In this document: piece by piece, positions 1 through 5,959 of the stretch
Layout: each line of letters starts with the position of its first letter
Position numbering within the stretch: the stretch's first letter is position 1
Source of the DNA: an uncultured Labedella sp.
Lineage (GTDB): Bacteria; Actinomycetota; Actinomycetes; Actinomycetales; Microbacteriaceae
DNA length: 9,998 bases
Reading direction: 5' to 3'
NCBI GenBank assembly: GCA_934636065.1
Contig: CAKTZW010000039.1
Location: 1-9,998, forward strand
The notes under the pieces: generated by a model
Databases searched by the model: none
Told to the model about the DNA's origin: nothing
Seen by the model: the letters and a program-made list of their open reading frames with translations, nothing else
Position numbers and translations under genes: made by a program

Positions 1-134
1 CGCTGCGCCTCGCCCTCAAGGACATGGCGTCGCGCGACTTCATCCGACAGGAACTCCGTTCCCTCCTCGAGGAGCTCGACCAGAAGGACGCGCCGTCCAG
101 CGACGACGACGTGGTGGACCGCCCACGTGCCTGA
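1..134 (+). CDS. DUF1003 family membrane protein, C-terminal end (partial)
   Basis: Only the last 43 codons are present, read from base 3 to the TGA at 132-134. The visible tail has the shape of the cytoplasmic end of actinobacterial DUF1003 proteins: an aliphatic helix, then RDFIRQELRSLLEELDQ and a short acidic, disordered end (SSDDDVVD). DUF1003 proteins are small membrane proteins of unknown function, in actinobacteria often found between an mgtE-type magnesium transporter gene and mrp (from memory). That fits the mrp gene here, whose GTG start at 127 lies inside the last codons of this gene, so the two are probably translationally coupled. The transmembrane part lies outside the window, so the assignment rests on the tail and the neighbour. 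Confidence 0.7.
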   Translation, partial: LRLALKDMASRDFIRQELRSLLEELDQKDAPSSDDDVVDRPRA

Positions 135-1296
135 TTCGGATCACCCGACGGTCGACGGCCTCGCCGAGCGGGTCCGGAGAGCACTCGACGCCGTCATCGA
201 TCCCGAGATCCGCCGGCCCATCACGGCGCTCGACATGGTGGGGGGCGTGGCCGTCGAGCCGTCGGGAGCGGTGAGCGTCGACATCCGGCTGACGATCGTG
301 GGCTGCCCGGCCGCGCGCACGATCGAGAGCGACGTGCGGAGGGCCGTCACGGGCGTCCCGGGGGTCACCTCCGCCGACGTCAGGGTGGGGGTGATGACCC
401 CGGCGCAGCGGGCGGCTCTCACCGAGAGACTCCGCGGGCCGGGTCGGCGCGAGATGCCCTTCACCGCCGATTCCCTCACCCGCGTCGTCGCCGTCACGAG
501 CGGGAAGGGCGGCGTCGGGAAGTCGACGGTCACGGCGAATCTCGCCGTCGCACTCGCGGCGCGCGGGCTCGCCGTCGGCATCGTGGACGCCGACGTGCAC
601 GGGTTCTCGATCCCCGGGCTCCTCGGCCTGACCGATCCGGAGCAGCCGGGCCGCGCGGTGCGACCGACGCGCGTCGACGAGATGATTCTGCCGCCGGTCG
701 CGCACGGCGTGAAGGTCATCTCCATCGGGATGTTCGTCGACGACCCGTCGACCGCGGTGGCCTGGCGCGGTCCGATGCTGCACCGCACCATCTCGCAATT
801 CCTGACGGACGTCTACTTCGGCGATCTCGACATCCTGCTCCTCGACCTCCCGCCGGGGACCGGCGATGTGGCGATCTCCGTCGGGCAGCTCCTCCCCCAC
901 GCCGACGTACTCGTCGTGACGACGCCCCAGACGGCGGCGGCCGACGTCGCCGAACGCAGCGGCATCGTCGCGCGCCAGACGGGACAGCGGGTCGTCGGCG
1001 TGGTCGAGAACATGGGGCCGTTCTCCGGTCCGGACGGCTCCCTCATCGAGATCTTCGGCACAGGAGGCGGCGCCGACGTCGCCGACCGCCTGTCCCGCGG
1101 TCAGGAGGAGCCCGTCCCACTGCTCGCGAGCGTGCCCCTGAGCAGGGCGCTCCGTCAGGGCGGCGACGCGGGCGTGCCCGTCGTCATCGGCTCCCCCGAC
1201 GATGCCGCCGCCCGCGCGATCGAGGGACTCGCCGGGGCGCTCGCGTCGAGAGGCCGCGGACTCGCCGGCCGCCCCCTCGGAGTCCGGGTGCGGTGA
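127..1296 (+). CDS. mrp: Mrp/ApbC (NBP35-type) P-loop ATPase, iron-sulfur carrier family
   Basis: 389 aa, full length for the family. Residues about 10-95 form a MIP18/DUF59 domain with DPEIRRPI (25-32) and a VGCPA cysteine motif (58-62). Residues about 118-375 are a MinD/Mrp-type ATPase: deviant Walker A SGKGGVGKST (125-134) with the signature lysine, DADVHG (154-159), and Walker B with DLPPGTGD (240-247). Family members bind and transfer Fe-S clusters to apo-proteins in the cytosol as ATP-dependent dimers. The CxxC pair that bridges the cluster in most homologues is missing: after VVENM (292-296) the sequence reads GPFSGPDGSLIEIFGTGGG without cysteines, as I recall for actinobacterial members. 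Fe-S transfer is therefore not certain. The GTG start overlaps the upstream stop by 8 bases. No clear Shine-Dalgarno is seen, consistent with translational coupling. Confidence 0.92.
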   Translation: MPDSDHPTVDGLAERVRRALDAVIDPEIRRPITALDMVGGVAVEPSGAVSVDIRLTIVGCPAARTIESDVRRAVTGVPGVTSADVRVGVMTPAQRAALTERLRGPGRREMPFTADSLTRVVAVTSGKGGVGKSTVTANLAVALAARGLAVGIVDADVHGFSIPGLLGLTDPEQPGRAVRPTRVDEMILPPVAHGVKVISIGMFVDDPSTAVAWRGPMLHRTISQFLTDVYFGDLDILLLDLPPGTGDVAISVGQLLPHADVLVVTTPQTAAADVAERSGIVARQTGQRVVGVVENMGPFSGPDGSLIEIFGTGGGADVADRLSRGQEEPVPLLASVPLSRALRQGGDAGVPVVIGSPDDAAARAIEGLAGALASRGRGLAGRPLGVRVR

Positions 1297-1299
1297 CCC

Positions 1300-1319
1300 G
1301 CCGGGCCAGCGCGCCCGGC
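1300..1319. terminator. Short hairpin between convergent mrp and apt
   Basis: A perfect 7-bp stem, GCCGGGC (1300-1306) with GCCCGGC (1313-1319), closes a 6-base loop in the 36-base gap between the two convergent stop codons. No T-tract follows on either strand. A bidirectional terminator is the natural reading from position, but the GC-rich background makes such stems common. Confidence 0.4.
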
Positions 1320-1332
1320 CCTTCCCGCGGGC

Positions 1333-1893
1333 TCAGGCGTGGAACAGCCCGAACACCTCACCGGCGACGCTCCGGCGTCCGCCGAGCCCGTCGAGCTCCA
1401 GGACGACGCCGCATCCCACGACGTCCCACCGTAGCCGCTCCCCGATCCGCAGAGCCGCGGCGAGAGTGCCTCCCGTGGCGAGCACGTCGTCCAGCACGAG
1501 CACGCGCGTGCCTGCGGGGACGTCGTCATGGTGAGCCTCGATCGTCGCCGTGCCGTACTCGAGGTCGAAGGTCTCGGCGACGGCCGAACGGGGCAGTTTC
1601 CCCGCCTTGCGGATCGGGACGACGCCGGTGCCCGACCTGACAGCGAGGGCGCCCGCGAGGAGGAACTCCCGCGCCTCCAGTCCCGCGACGACGTCGAATC
1701 GACCCGCGAACCGCTCGGCGATCGCGTCGACGACCGCCGAGAACGCGTCGGCGTCGGCGAAAAGCGGTGTCAGGTCGCGGAACACGATGCCGGGGCTCGG
1801 GTGATCGGGGACGGCGACGATGAGCGACTCCGCGTGCGCGAGTCGCGACGAGGCGCCGTCGGGCTCGGGGTCGCGCTGCTGCGCCGACGTCAC
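1333..1893 (-). CDS. apt: Adenine phosphoribosyltransferase
   Basis: 186 aa, normal length plus about 15 extra N-terminal residues. It converts adenine and PRPP to AMP and pyrophosphate in cytosolic purine salvage. Seen in order: the entry motif VPDHPSPGIVFRDLTPLF (28-45), the pyrophosphate loop GLEAREF (71-77), VPIRKAGKLP (92-101), LEYGT (111-115), and the type I PRTase PRPP-binding motif VLVLDDVLATGGT (131-143). The loop is usually GLEARGF or GIEARGF; here the glycine is Glu76, which is unusual, although the rest of the family pattern is intact. The GTG start at 1893 shares bases with the TGA of tatB (GTGA), so the gene is very probably cotranslated as the second member of a tatB-apt operon. 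A later start would break this overlap. Confidence 0.9.
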   Translation of the reverse strand: MTSAQQRDPEPDGASSRLAHAESLIVAVPDHPSPGIVFRDLTPLFADADAFSAVVDAIAERFAGRFDVVAGLEAREFLLAGALAVRSGTGVVPIRKAGKLPRSAVAETFDLEYGTATIEAHHDDVPAGTRVLVLDDVLATGGTLAAALRIGERLRWDVVGCGVVLELDGLGGRRSVAGEVFGLFHA

Positions 1894-2276
1894 GTGGATT
1901 CCTCGTCGTACGGCGGCGGTCCCGAATACTCACCGGACTCGAGTCGCGAGCGGTGGCTCGGCCGCGCCGACGGCTTCTCCGTCCTCGCCCGCACGGACGG
2001 AGCGGAGAGCACGGGCGCCGGTTCGTCGTCGAGCAGCGCCTCCTTGATGATGCGGCGCGGGTCGTACTGGCGCGGGTCGAGCTTCTTCCAGTCGACCTCG
2101 TCGAACTCCGGCCCCATCTCCTCCCGCATGCGCTCCTGGGCGCCGCGGGCGAGGTCGCGGAGCCAGCGGATGAACTGGGCGAACTTCGCCGCGTACATCG
2201 GGAGTCGTTCGGGTCCGACGAGCAACACGGCGATGACCGCGATGAGCAGCACCTTCTCGGGCGTCAGTCCGAACAC
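1890..2276 (-). CDS. tatB: Sec-independent (twin-arginine) translocase protein TatB
   Basis: 128 aa, one membrane helix. TatB recognises folded Tat substrates together with TatC at the cytoplasmic membrane. Seen: the N-terminal MFGL entry, a transmembrane helix at about 7-21, the hinge GPERLP (21-26), an amphipathic helix at about 27-55, then the conserved actinobacterial block EEMGPEFDEVDWKKLDPRQY (52-71) followed by YDPRRII. The Pro/Ser-rich tail (about 85-128) looks disordered. The actinobacterial block and hinge favour TatB over TatA; tatC is not nearby. The start is GTG with no good Shine-Dalgarno, but a TACTCT hexamer lies six bases upstream, suggesting a leaderless mRNA. The gene is first in a pair with apt and divergent from the O-methyltransferase. 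Confidence 0.9.
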   Translation of the reverse strand: MFGLTPEKVLLIAVIAVLLVGPERLPMYAAKFAQFIRWLRDLARGAQERMREEMGPEFDEVDWKKLDPRQYDPRRIIKEALLDDEPAPVLSAPSVRARTEKPSARPSHRSRLESGEYSGPPPYDEEST

Positions 2277-2282
2277 GGATCA

Positions 2283-2288
2283 AGAGTA
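2283..2288 (-). promoter_or_regulatory. Candidate -10 element for leaderless tatB
   Basis: On the minus strand TACTCT is followed by exactly six bases (tgatcc) and then the tatB GTG. Actinobacterial -10 boxes follow TANNNT with transcription starting 6-7 bases later, so the transcript would begin at the start codon. dapE and dapD show the same geometry. No convincing -35 hexamer is seen 16-18 bases upstream. Confidence 0.5.
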
Positions 2289-2326
2289 CCCCGCCGTGGC
2301 TGCGCGATCGTCCAGACGGTGCGCCG

Positions 2327-2332
2327 TATCCT
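2327..2332 (+). promoter_or_regulatory. Candidate -10 element for the O-methyltransferase gene
   Basis: TATCCT matches TANNNT and close to TATAAT. Transcription would start near A2339, leaving a leader of about 49 bases that carries a Shine-Dalgarno-like GGAG (2377-2380) seven bases before the GTG at 2388. The upstream region has no good -35. This is the only good -10 on this strand in the 111-base tatB/O-methyltransferase divergent gap. Confidence 0.4.
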
Positions 2333-2387
2333 GGCGTGAGAGCGACCCGCTCGATCCCGCACAACGAGAGGAACACGGAGCACAGCA

Positions 2388-3038
2388 GTGTCGTCACACG
2401 AGGGCAAGTCAGAGCACGTCGCGAACTGGAAGTACGCCGACGACGTCGTCGTCGAGCCCGACCCGATCGCGCGAGCCCGCGCCCACTCCCTCGAGGTCGG
2501 GGTCGAGCCGGTGTCGCCGGCCACCGGCGCGCAGCTCGCCCTTCTCGTGGCGGCCTCGGGCGCCCGTAACATCATGGAGATCGGTACCGGGAGCGGGGTG
2601 TCCGGTCTGTGGCTGCTCTCCGGCAACCCGCGCAGCATGCTCACGTCGATCGACAGCGAGGTGGAGCACCAGGCCGCGGCCCGCGAGCACTTCCACGACG
2701 CGGGAGTCGCGGCCAATCGCTTCCGCCTCATCGCGGGACGCGCCCTCGACGTGCTGCCTCGGATGAACGAGGACTCCTACGACATCGTGCTGATCGACGC
2801 CGACTCCGCGTCGGTGATCGAGTACTTCGAGCACGCACTGCGACTCGCGCGGGCCGGGGGCACCGTGGTCGTGACGCACGCCCTCGCGCGGGGACGGGTC
2901 GCCGATCCCGCGGCCCGGGACGACGTCACCGTGGGCTACCGCTCGCTCATCGACGAGGTGGCCTCCTCGACCGCCGTCGTGAGCGCGCTGTCGGTCGTCG
3001 GCGACGGCCTTCTCCAGGTCACCAAGCTCGCGGGCTGA
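2388..3038 (+). CDS. SAM-dependent O-methyltransferase (family 3, COMT-like, COG4122)
   Basis: 216 aa, cytosolic Rossmann fold. Seen: a family N-terminal helix with VSPATGAQLALL (42-53), the SAM-binding motif I EIGTGSGVSGLWL (64-76), the acidic end of strand 2 with SIDSEVEHQAAARE (87-100), and LIDAD (135-139), which supplies the first metal-ligand aspartate position. The family normally has an Asp-Asn metal pair after the GG turn (iDNvLw); here the stretch reads GGTVVVTHALARGRVADP, with Thr163-His164 in its place. Metal dependence may thus be altered. The substrate cannot be told from sequence. The closest remembered relative is the M. tuberculosis Rv1220c group, encoded divergently from the sigE-tatB locus; here it is directly divergent from tatB. 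The GTG start is supported by GGAG seven bases upstream. Confidence 0.85.
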   Translation: MSSHEGKSEHVANWKYADDVVVEPDPIARARAHSLEVGVEPVSPATGAQLALLVAASGARNIMEIGTGSGVSGLWLLSGNPRSMLTSIDSEVEHQAAAREHFHDAGVAANRFRLIAGRALDVLPRMNEDSYDIVLIDADSASVIEYFEHALRLARAGGTVVVTHALARGRVADPAARDDVTVGYRSLIDEVASSTAVVSALSVVGDGLLQVTKLAG

Positions 3039-3081
3039 GCGCACCGCCACCCCGCCGCTCCAGCGCCTCGGCGCCCGAACA

Positions 3082-3117
3082 CGACGGCGCCCGACCATCG
3101 AGGATCGGGCGCCGTCG
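3082..3117. terminator. Strong hairpin between the O-methyltransferase and DUF3117 genes
   Basis: A perfect 13-bp stem pairs CGACGGCGCCCGA (3082-3094) with TCGGGCGCCGTCG (3105-3117) around a 10-base loop. It lies 43 bases after the O-methyltransferase stop and 17 bases beyond the DUF3117 stop on the other strand. That suits a bidirectional terminator for two convergent genes. No T-run follows, as is common in high-GC actinobacteria. Confidence 0.65.
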
Positions 3118-3134
3118 GCACTGCTACGGGTGGA

Positions 3135-3305
3135 TCACGCGGAAACGACTCCGGCGAGAGCGTCGTGGAGTTCCTTCGCCTCGGCGTCGTTCACCGACAC
3201 GACGAGGCGACCTCCTCCTTCGAGCGGCACTCGCACAATGATGAGCCGACCCTCCTTCACGGCCTCCATCGGCCCATCTCCGGTCCTCGGCTTCATCGCG
3301 GCCAT
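3135..3305 (-). CDS. DUF3117 family microprotein (Rv1211-like)
   Basis: 56 aa, which is the normal family length. The sequence opens MAAMKPRTGDGP and carries the conserved core VPLEGGGRLVVSV (26-38) and the C-terminal helix AEAKELHDAL (41-50). The open frame extends upstream to 3389, but the ATG at 3305 is the real start: it gives the family N-terminus exactly, and an excellent Shine-Dalgarno AAAGGGGAG (3318-3310) sits four bases before it. The family is nearly universal in actinobacteria; the M. tuberculosis member Rv1211 has been described as calmodulin-like, but I see no EF-hand loop here and the function should be treated as unknown. The gene is read on its own, converging on the O-methyltransferase, with the mannosyltransferase gene ending 80 bases upstream. 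Confidence 0.92.
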   Translation of the reverse strand: MAAMKPRTGDGPMEAVKEGRLIIVRVPLEGGGRLVVSVNDAEAKELHDALAGVVSA

Positions 3306-3332
3306 ACGGCTCCCCTTTCGTGTACTACGTCC

Positions 3333-3363
3333 ATTATCCGTGATTCCGACGGCTTCGCGCCAA
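3333..3363 (-). promoter_or_regulatory. Candidate promoter of the DUF3117 gene
   Basis: On the minus strand a GATAAT -10 (3338-3333) is preceded by TTGGCG (3363-3358) with a 19-base spacer, which is longer than ideal. Transcription would begin near 3326 and give a leader of about 20 bases containing the Shine-Dalgarno. It lies in the 80-base gap after the mannosyltransferase stop, an AT-richer patch than its surroundings. Confidence 0.4.
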
Positions 3364-3385
3364 TCCCCGACACCATCGAGGTGCA

Positions 3386-4645
3386 TCACGGCGGCGTCCA
3401 GTCGTATCCGTCAACGCGCCAGGCGATCAGCAGCCACACCCACTGCAGCGCCGTCGCCGCGCACACGAGCAGGATGCGGTAGACCCACGATCGCGGGGCC
3501 GCGAGCGCTCCGGCGAGCGGGAACATCGGAACGAGCAGCCGGAAGGTGCTCGACTGCGGGAAGAACACCGCGAGCAGGTAGAGCGCATAGCTCGCGAGCC
3601 ACAATCGCACGTCGATGCCGAGGGCCCTGACGGGTCGACTGAGGAGGACGAGAGTGAACCCGACCACGAGGGCGGCGAGCAGCAGCACACCCCACGGGGA
3701 CCCGAACCACCAGTCGAAGCCCTGGATCCACGGCGTGAACGGGATGAGGTGCTGGTAGCCGATGTAGGGGGCGCGCCAGGCGAGTTCGGTGTCGGTGTAG
3801 GCGGTGATCGATCCCGTGACCGCCCAGGCGGCGGCGGGCCATGCCAGTCCCACGAGGCCGCTCGCCGCCGTCGCTCCGATGGCGACCGGGAGCTCCCCCG
3901 GCCGGAACGGATCGCGCGCCCGGCGCACGATGCGGACGACGACGTGGAGGACGAGGAGCAGCGCGAAGGCGAGTCCCGTCGGCCGCGTGAGACCGAGGAC
4001 GACGACGACCGGGATGAGCAGACCGTAGCGCCGTCGCACGAGCAGCAGGAGGGCCGTCGACAGCAGCAGGATCTGCAGCGGCTCCGCGTAGGCGACCTGG
4101 AGGATCGGCGAGACGGGGCCCGCCGAGAAGATCACGACGCCGAAGAGCGACGTGCCCGGATCGAGCCTCTCGCGGAAGAGCCGGTAGGTCACGAGGGCGG
4201 CACCGAAGCCCGCGAGCACCGACACCGCCACGGCCGCCAGCGCCCACTCCGCGCCCGTCAGCAGCATGACGACGCGCACCACGAGCGGATAGACGGGCAT
4301 GAAGGCCCACGCGTTCTCCCCGACGTGACCGTCCTCCGTGAGGGGAAGCTCTGACGGATACGCCGCGACCGCGACGATGTTGTACCACCGTCCGTCCCAC
4401 ATCGACGCGAAGTCGAGGTAGCGCGGCGACGCCCCCGTCCACGCGTTCTCCTCCTGCGCCGCCGCCAGCACGAGCATCATGAGCGTCGTGACGATGCGCG
4501 CGGCGCCGAAGACGATGACCACGGCGCCCCACCACGGGACGCGCCCGAAGCGATCCGGTGCCGCTGTCGGCGGGACGTCGTCCGACCGTCGAGACGGCGC
4601 CGCGGCCCCCTCCGCCGCATCGCCCGCACGCGGCCGGGAGGTCAC
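3386..4645 (-). CDS. GT-C fold integral membrane mannosyltransferase, PIG-V-like
   Basis: 419 aa with about ten or more hydrophobic helices, the first at about 37-62. The first large extracytoplasmic loop carries WDGRWY (83-88). Other positions matching the PIG-V (Mannosyl_trans2) pattern are FMPVYP (115-120), AYAEPL (185-190) for the usual YTE..F, and LTRPTG (219-224) for the usual R.NG. Members use polyprenyl-phosphate sugars, typically mannose, outside the membrane to extend glycolipids or glycoproteins; the acceptor here is unknown. The N-terminal 33 residues are polar and probably disordered. GTG 4645 is the first ATG or GTG in a frame that stays open across the 127-base gap back towards dapE, and no good Shine-Dalgarno or promoter is seen, so the start is the least certain part. 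The gene could be transcribed from dapE. Confidence 0.78.
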   Translation of the reverse strand: MTSRPRAGDAAEGAAAPSRRSDDVPPTAAPDRFGRVPWWGAVVIVFGAARIVTTLMMLVLAAAQEENAWTGASPRYLDFASMWDGRWYNIVAVAAYPSELPLTEDGHVGENAWAFMPVYPLVVRVVMLLTGAEWALAAVAVSVLAGFGAALVTYRLFRERLDPGTSLFGVVIFSAGPVSPILQVAYAEPLQILLLSTALLLLVRRRYGLLIPVVVVLGLTRPTGLAFALLLVLHVVVRIVRRARDPFRPGELPVAIGATAASGLVGLAWPAAAWAVTGSITAYTDTELAWRAPYIGYQHLIPFTPWIQGFDWWFGSPWGVLLLAALVVGFTLVLLSRPVRALGIDVRLWLASYALYLLAVFFPQSSTFRLLVPMFPLAGALAAPRSWVYRILLVCAATALQWVWLLIAWRVDGYDWTPP

Positions 4646-4772
4646 GGCGAGGTCGGGTTCTCGCCGCCGAGCCGACGGACCCTCGGGAGCACGCAGGGGA
4701 ACGCGTCCTGCGACGAACTCCGGCGCTCGAACGGATCGTCGGTCCGTGTCGCCGAGTCGCGGCTCGATGCCG

Positions 4773-5873
4773 TCACGACGTCAGCCAGGAGCGCAGTCCC
4801 CGCTCGCACTCGACGATCTGCTCGACGGAGCAGCGCTCGTCGTCGGCGTGCGCCTTGAGCGGGTCGCCCGGGCCGTAGTTGACGGCGGGGACGCCCAGCG
4901 CCGAGAAGCGCGCGACGTCCGTCCAGCCGTACTTCGGTGCGGGCTCGGATCCGACGGCCTCGACGAAGTGACGTGCGATGGGGGCATCGAGACCCGGTCT
5001 CGCGCCTTCGGCCTGATCCACGACCCGGATCTCGAAGCCGCCGAACAGCTCGTGCATGTGGGCGATCGCCTCCTCGACCGAGCGGCTGGGGGCGAATCGG
5101 TAGTTGATGTGCACCATCGCCTCGTCGGGGATGATGTTCCCCGCGATGCCGCCGGAGAAGCCGACGGCGTTGAGGCCCTCCCGATAGACGAGCCCGTCGA
5201 CCTCCACCTCGCGCGGCACGTACGACGCGAGCGTGTCGAGCACCGGCACGATCTTGTGGATCGCGTTGTCGCCGACCCAGCTGCGGGCCGAATGCGAGCG
5301 CACGCCGTACGCCCTCACCTCGATGCGGAGGTTGCCGTTGCAGCCGCCCTCGATGCGGGAGTTGGACGGCTCCCCGAGGATCGCGAAGTCCCCGGCGAAC
5401 AGGTCCGGCCGGTTCCGGGCGAGACGCCCGAGACCGTTGAGCTCGGCGGAGACCTCCTCGTGGTCGTACCACATCCACGTGATGTCGACGGCGGGATCCA
5501 CGAGCGTGGCAGCGAGATGGAGCTGCACGGCGACTCCGGCCTTCATGTCGACGGTCCCGCGACCCCAGATGTAGTCGACCCCGTCGATCGTCTCGAGCCG
5601 CGTCGGCACGTTGTCCTTCACAGGGACGGTGTCGATGTGTCCGGCGATCACGACCCGGCGGGATCGTCCGAGGTCGGTGCGGGCGACGACGGTGTCGCCG
5701 TCCCTGATCACCTCGAGGTGCAGAAACGCCGAGAGGGCCTCCTCGATCAGATCGGCGAGTCCTCCCTCGTTTCCCGAGACGGACTCGATGTCGCAGATGG
5801 TGCGGGTGAGCTCGACGGCCGGCGCCGTCAGGTCGAGTCGTGTCGGGCTCGGCGAGGGGGCGAGGGGCTCCAT
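4773..5873 (-). CDS. dapE: Succinyl-diaminopimelate desuccinylase
   Basis: 366 aa, M20 metallopeptidase family, normal length. It hydrolyses N-succinyl-LL-2,6-diaminopimelate to succinate and LL-DAP in lysine/DAP synthesis. Two-zinc site: HID in GHIDTVP (78-84; His79 ligand, Asp81 support), bridging Asp109 in WGRGTVD (103-109), catalytic Glu139 followed by Glu140 in DHEEVS, Glu168 in LGEP, and His342 in KAHADD. EGGCNG and RSHSARSW mark the substrate and dimer region. Two starts are possible: GTG 5879 and ATG 5873. I chose ATG because TAGACT (5885-5880) sits exactly six bases before it, which fits a leaderless transcript; a GGAGGGG run lies 12 bases before the GTG and would favour the longer form by two residues. 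The gene is divergent from dapD, its pathway partner. Confidence 0.93.
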   Translation of the reverse strand: MEPLAPSPSPTRLDLTAPAVELTRTICDIESVSGNEGGLADLIEEALSAFLHLEVIRDGDTVVARTDLGRSRRVVIAGHIDTVPVKDNVPTRLETIDGVDYIWGRGTVDMKAGVAVQLHLAATLVDPAVDITWMWYDHEEVSAELNGLGRLARNRPDLFAGDFAILGEPSNSRIEGGCNGNLRIEVRAYGVRSHSARSWVGDNAIHKIVPVLDTLASYVPREVEVDGLVYREGLNAVGFSGGIAGNIIPDEAMVHINYRFAPSRSVEEAIAHMHELFGGFEIRVVDQAEGARPGLDAPIARHFVEAVGSEPAPKYGWTDVARFSALGVPAVNYGPGDPLKAHADDERCSVEQIVECERGLRSWLTS

Positions 5874-5879
5874 GCCCAC

Positions 5880-5885
5880 AGTCTA
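5880..5885 (-). promoter_or_regulatory. Candidate -10 element for leaderless dapE
   Basis: TAGACT on the minus strand, then gtgggc, then the ATG at 5873: the same TANNNT-N6-start geometry as at dapD and tatB. If this is the -10, the GTG at 5879 lies between -10 and the transcription start and cannot be the initiator. No convincing -35 is seen at 17-18 bases. Confidence 0.5.
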
Positions 5886-5947
5886 GTGAGACCCCTCCCC
5901 GGGTGACCGCGCGGGGTCGACGGCCCGCGGCGGACCGCGCGTCCAAC

Positions 5948-5953
5948 TACCCT
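5948..5953 (+). promoter_or_regulatory. Candidate -10 element for leaderless dapD
   Basis: TACCCT is followed by ggaacc and the dapD ATG at 5960. No Shine-Dalgarno of useful strength is present (only a weak CTGGA too close to the start), which supports leaderless translation. The 86-base dapE/dapD gap therefore seems to hold two back-to-back promoters with a GC-rich centre; the only inverted repeat I see there is a short 4-bp one, GGAC (5932-5935) with GTCC (5941-5944). Confidence 0.5.
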
Positions 5954-5959
5954 GGAACC

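Noticed and set aside
1528..2766. 412-codon plus-strand open frame across apt and tatB
   Set aside because: Antisense to two well-supported genes and runs into the O-methyltransferase out of frame; low-complexity shadow.
3371..3383. Inverted repeat CACC-ATCGA-GGTG after the mannosyltransferase gene
   Set aside because: Only four base pairs and it overlaps the mannosyltransferase stop region; too weak for a terminator.
3306..3389. N-terminal extension of the DUF3117 protein (28 extra residues)
   Set aside because: The extension contains the likely promoter and Shine-Dalgarno, and the family N-terminus begins at the ATG at 3305.
3411..4535. Long minus-strand open frame inside the mannosyltransferase
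   Set aside because: Arg/Ala/Pro-rich shadow frame with no domain; the overlapping frame has membrane helices and PIG-V motifs.
4479..5906. 475-codon plus-strand open frame across dapE
   Set aside because: It is antisense to dapE, composition is that of a GC-rich shadow, and dapE has all zinc and catalytic residues.
5932..5944. Inverted repeat GGAC/GTCC just upstream of the dapD -10 as an operator
   Set aside because: A four-base-pair stem is expected by chance in this GC-rich sequence; no known regulator motif matches.
4642..5946. 434-codon minus-strand open frame overlapping dapE
   Set aside because: Arg-rich out-of-frame translation of dapE and its flanks; no recognisable fold.
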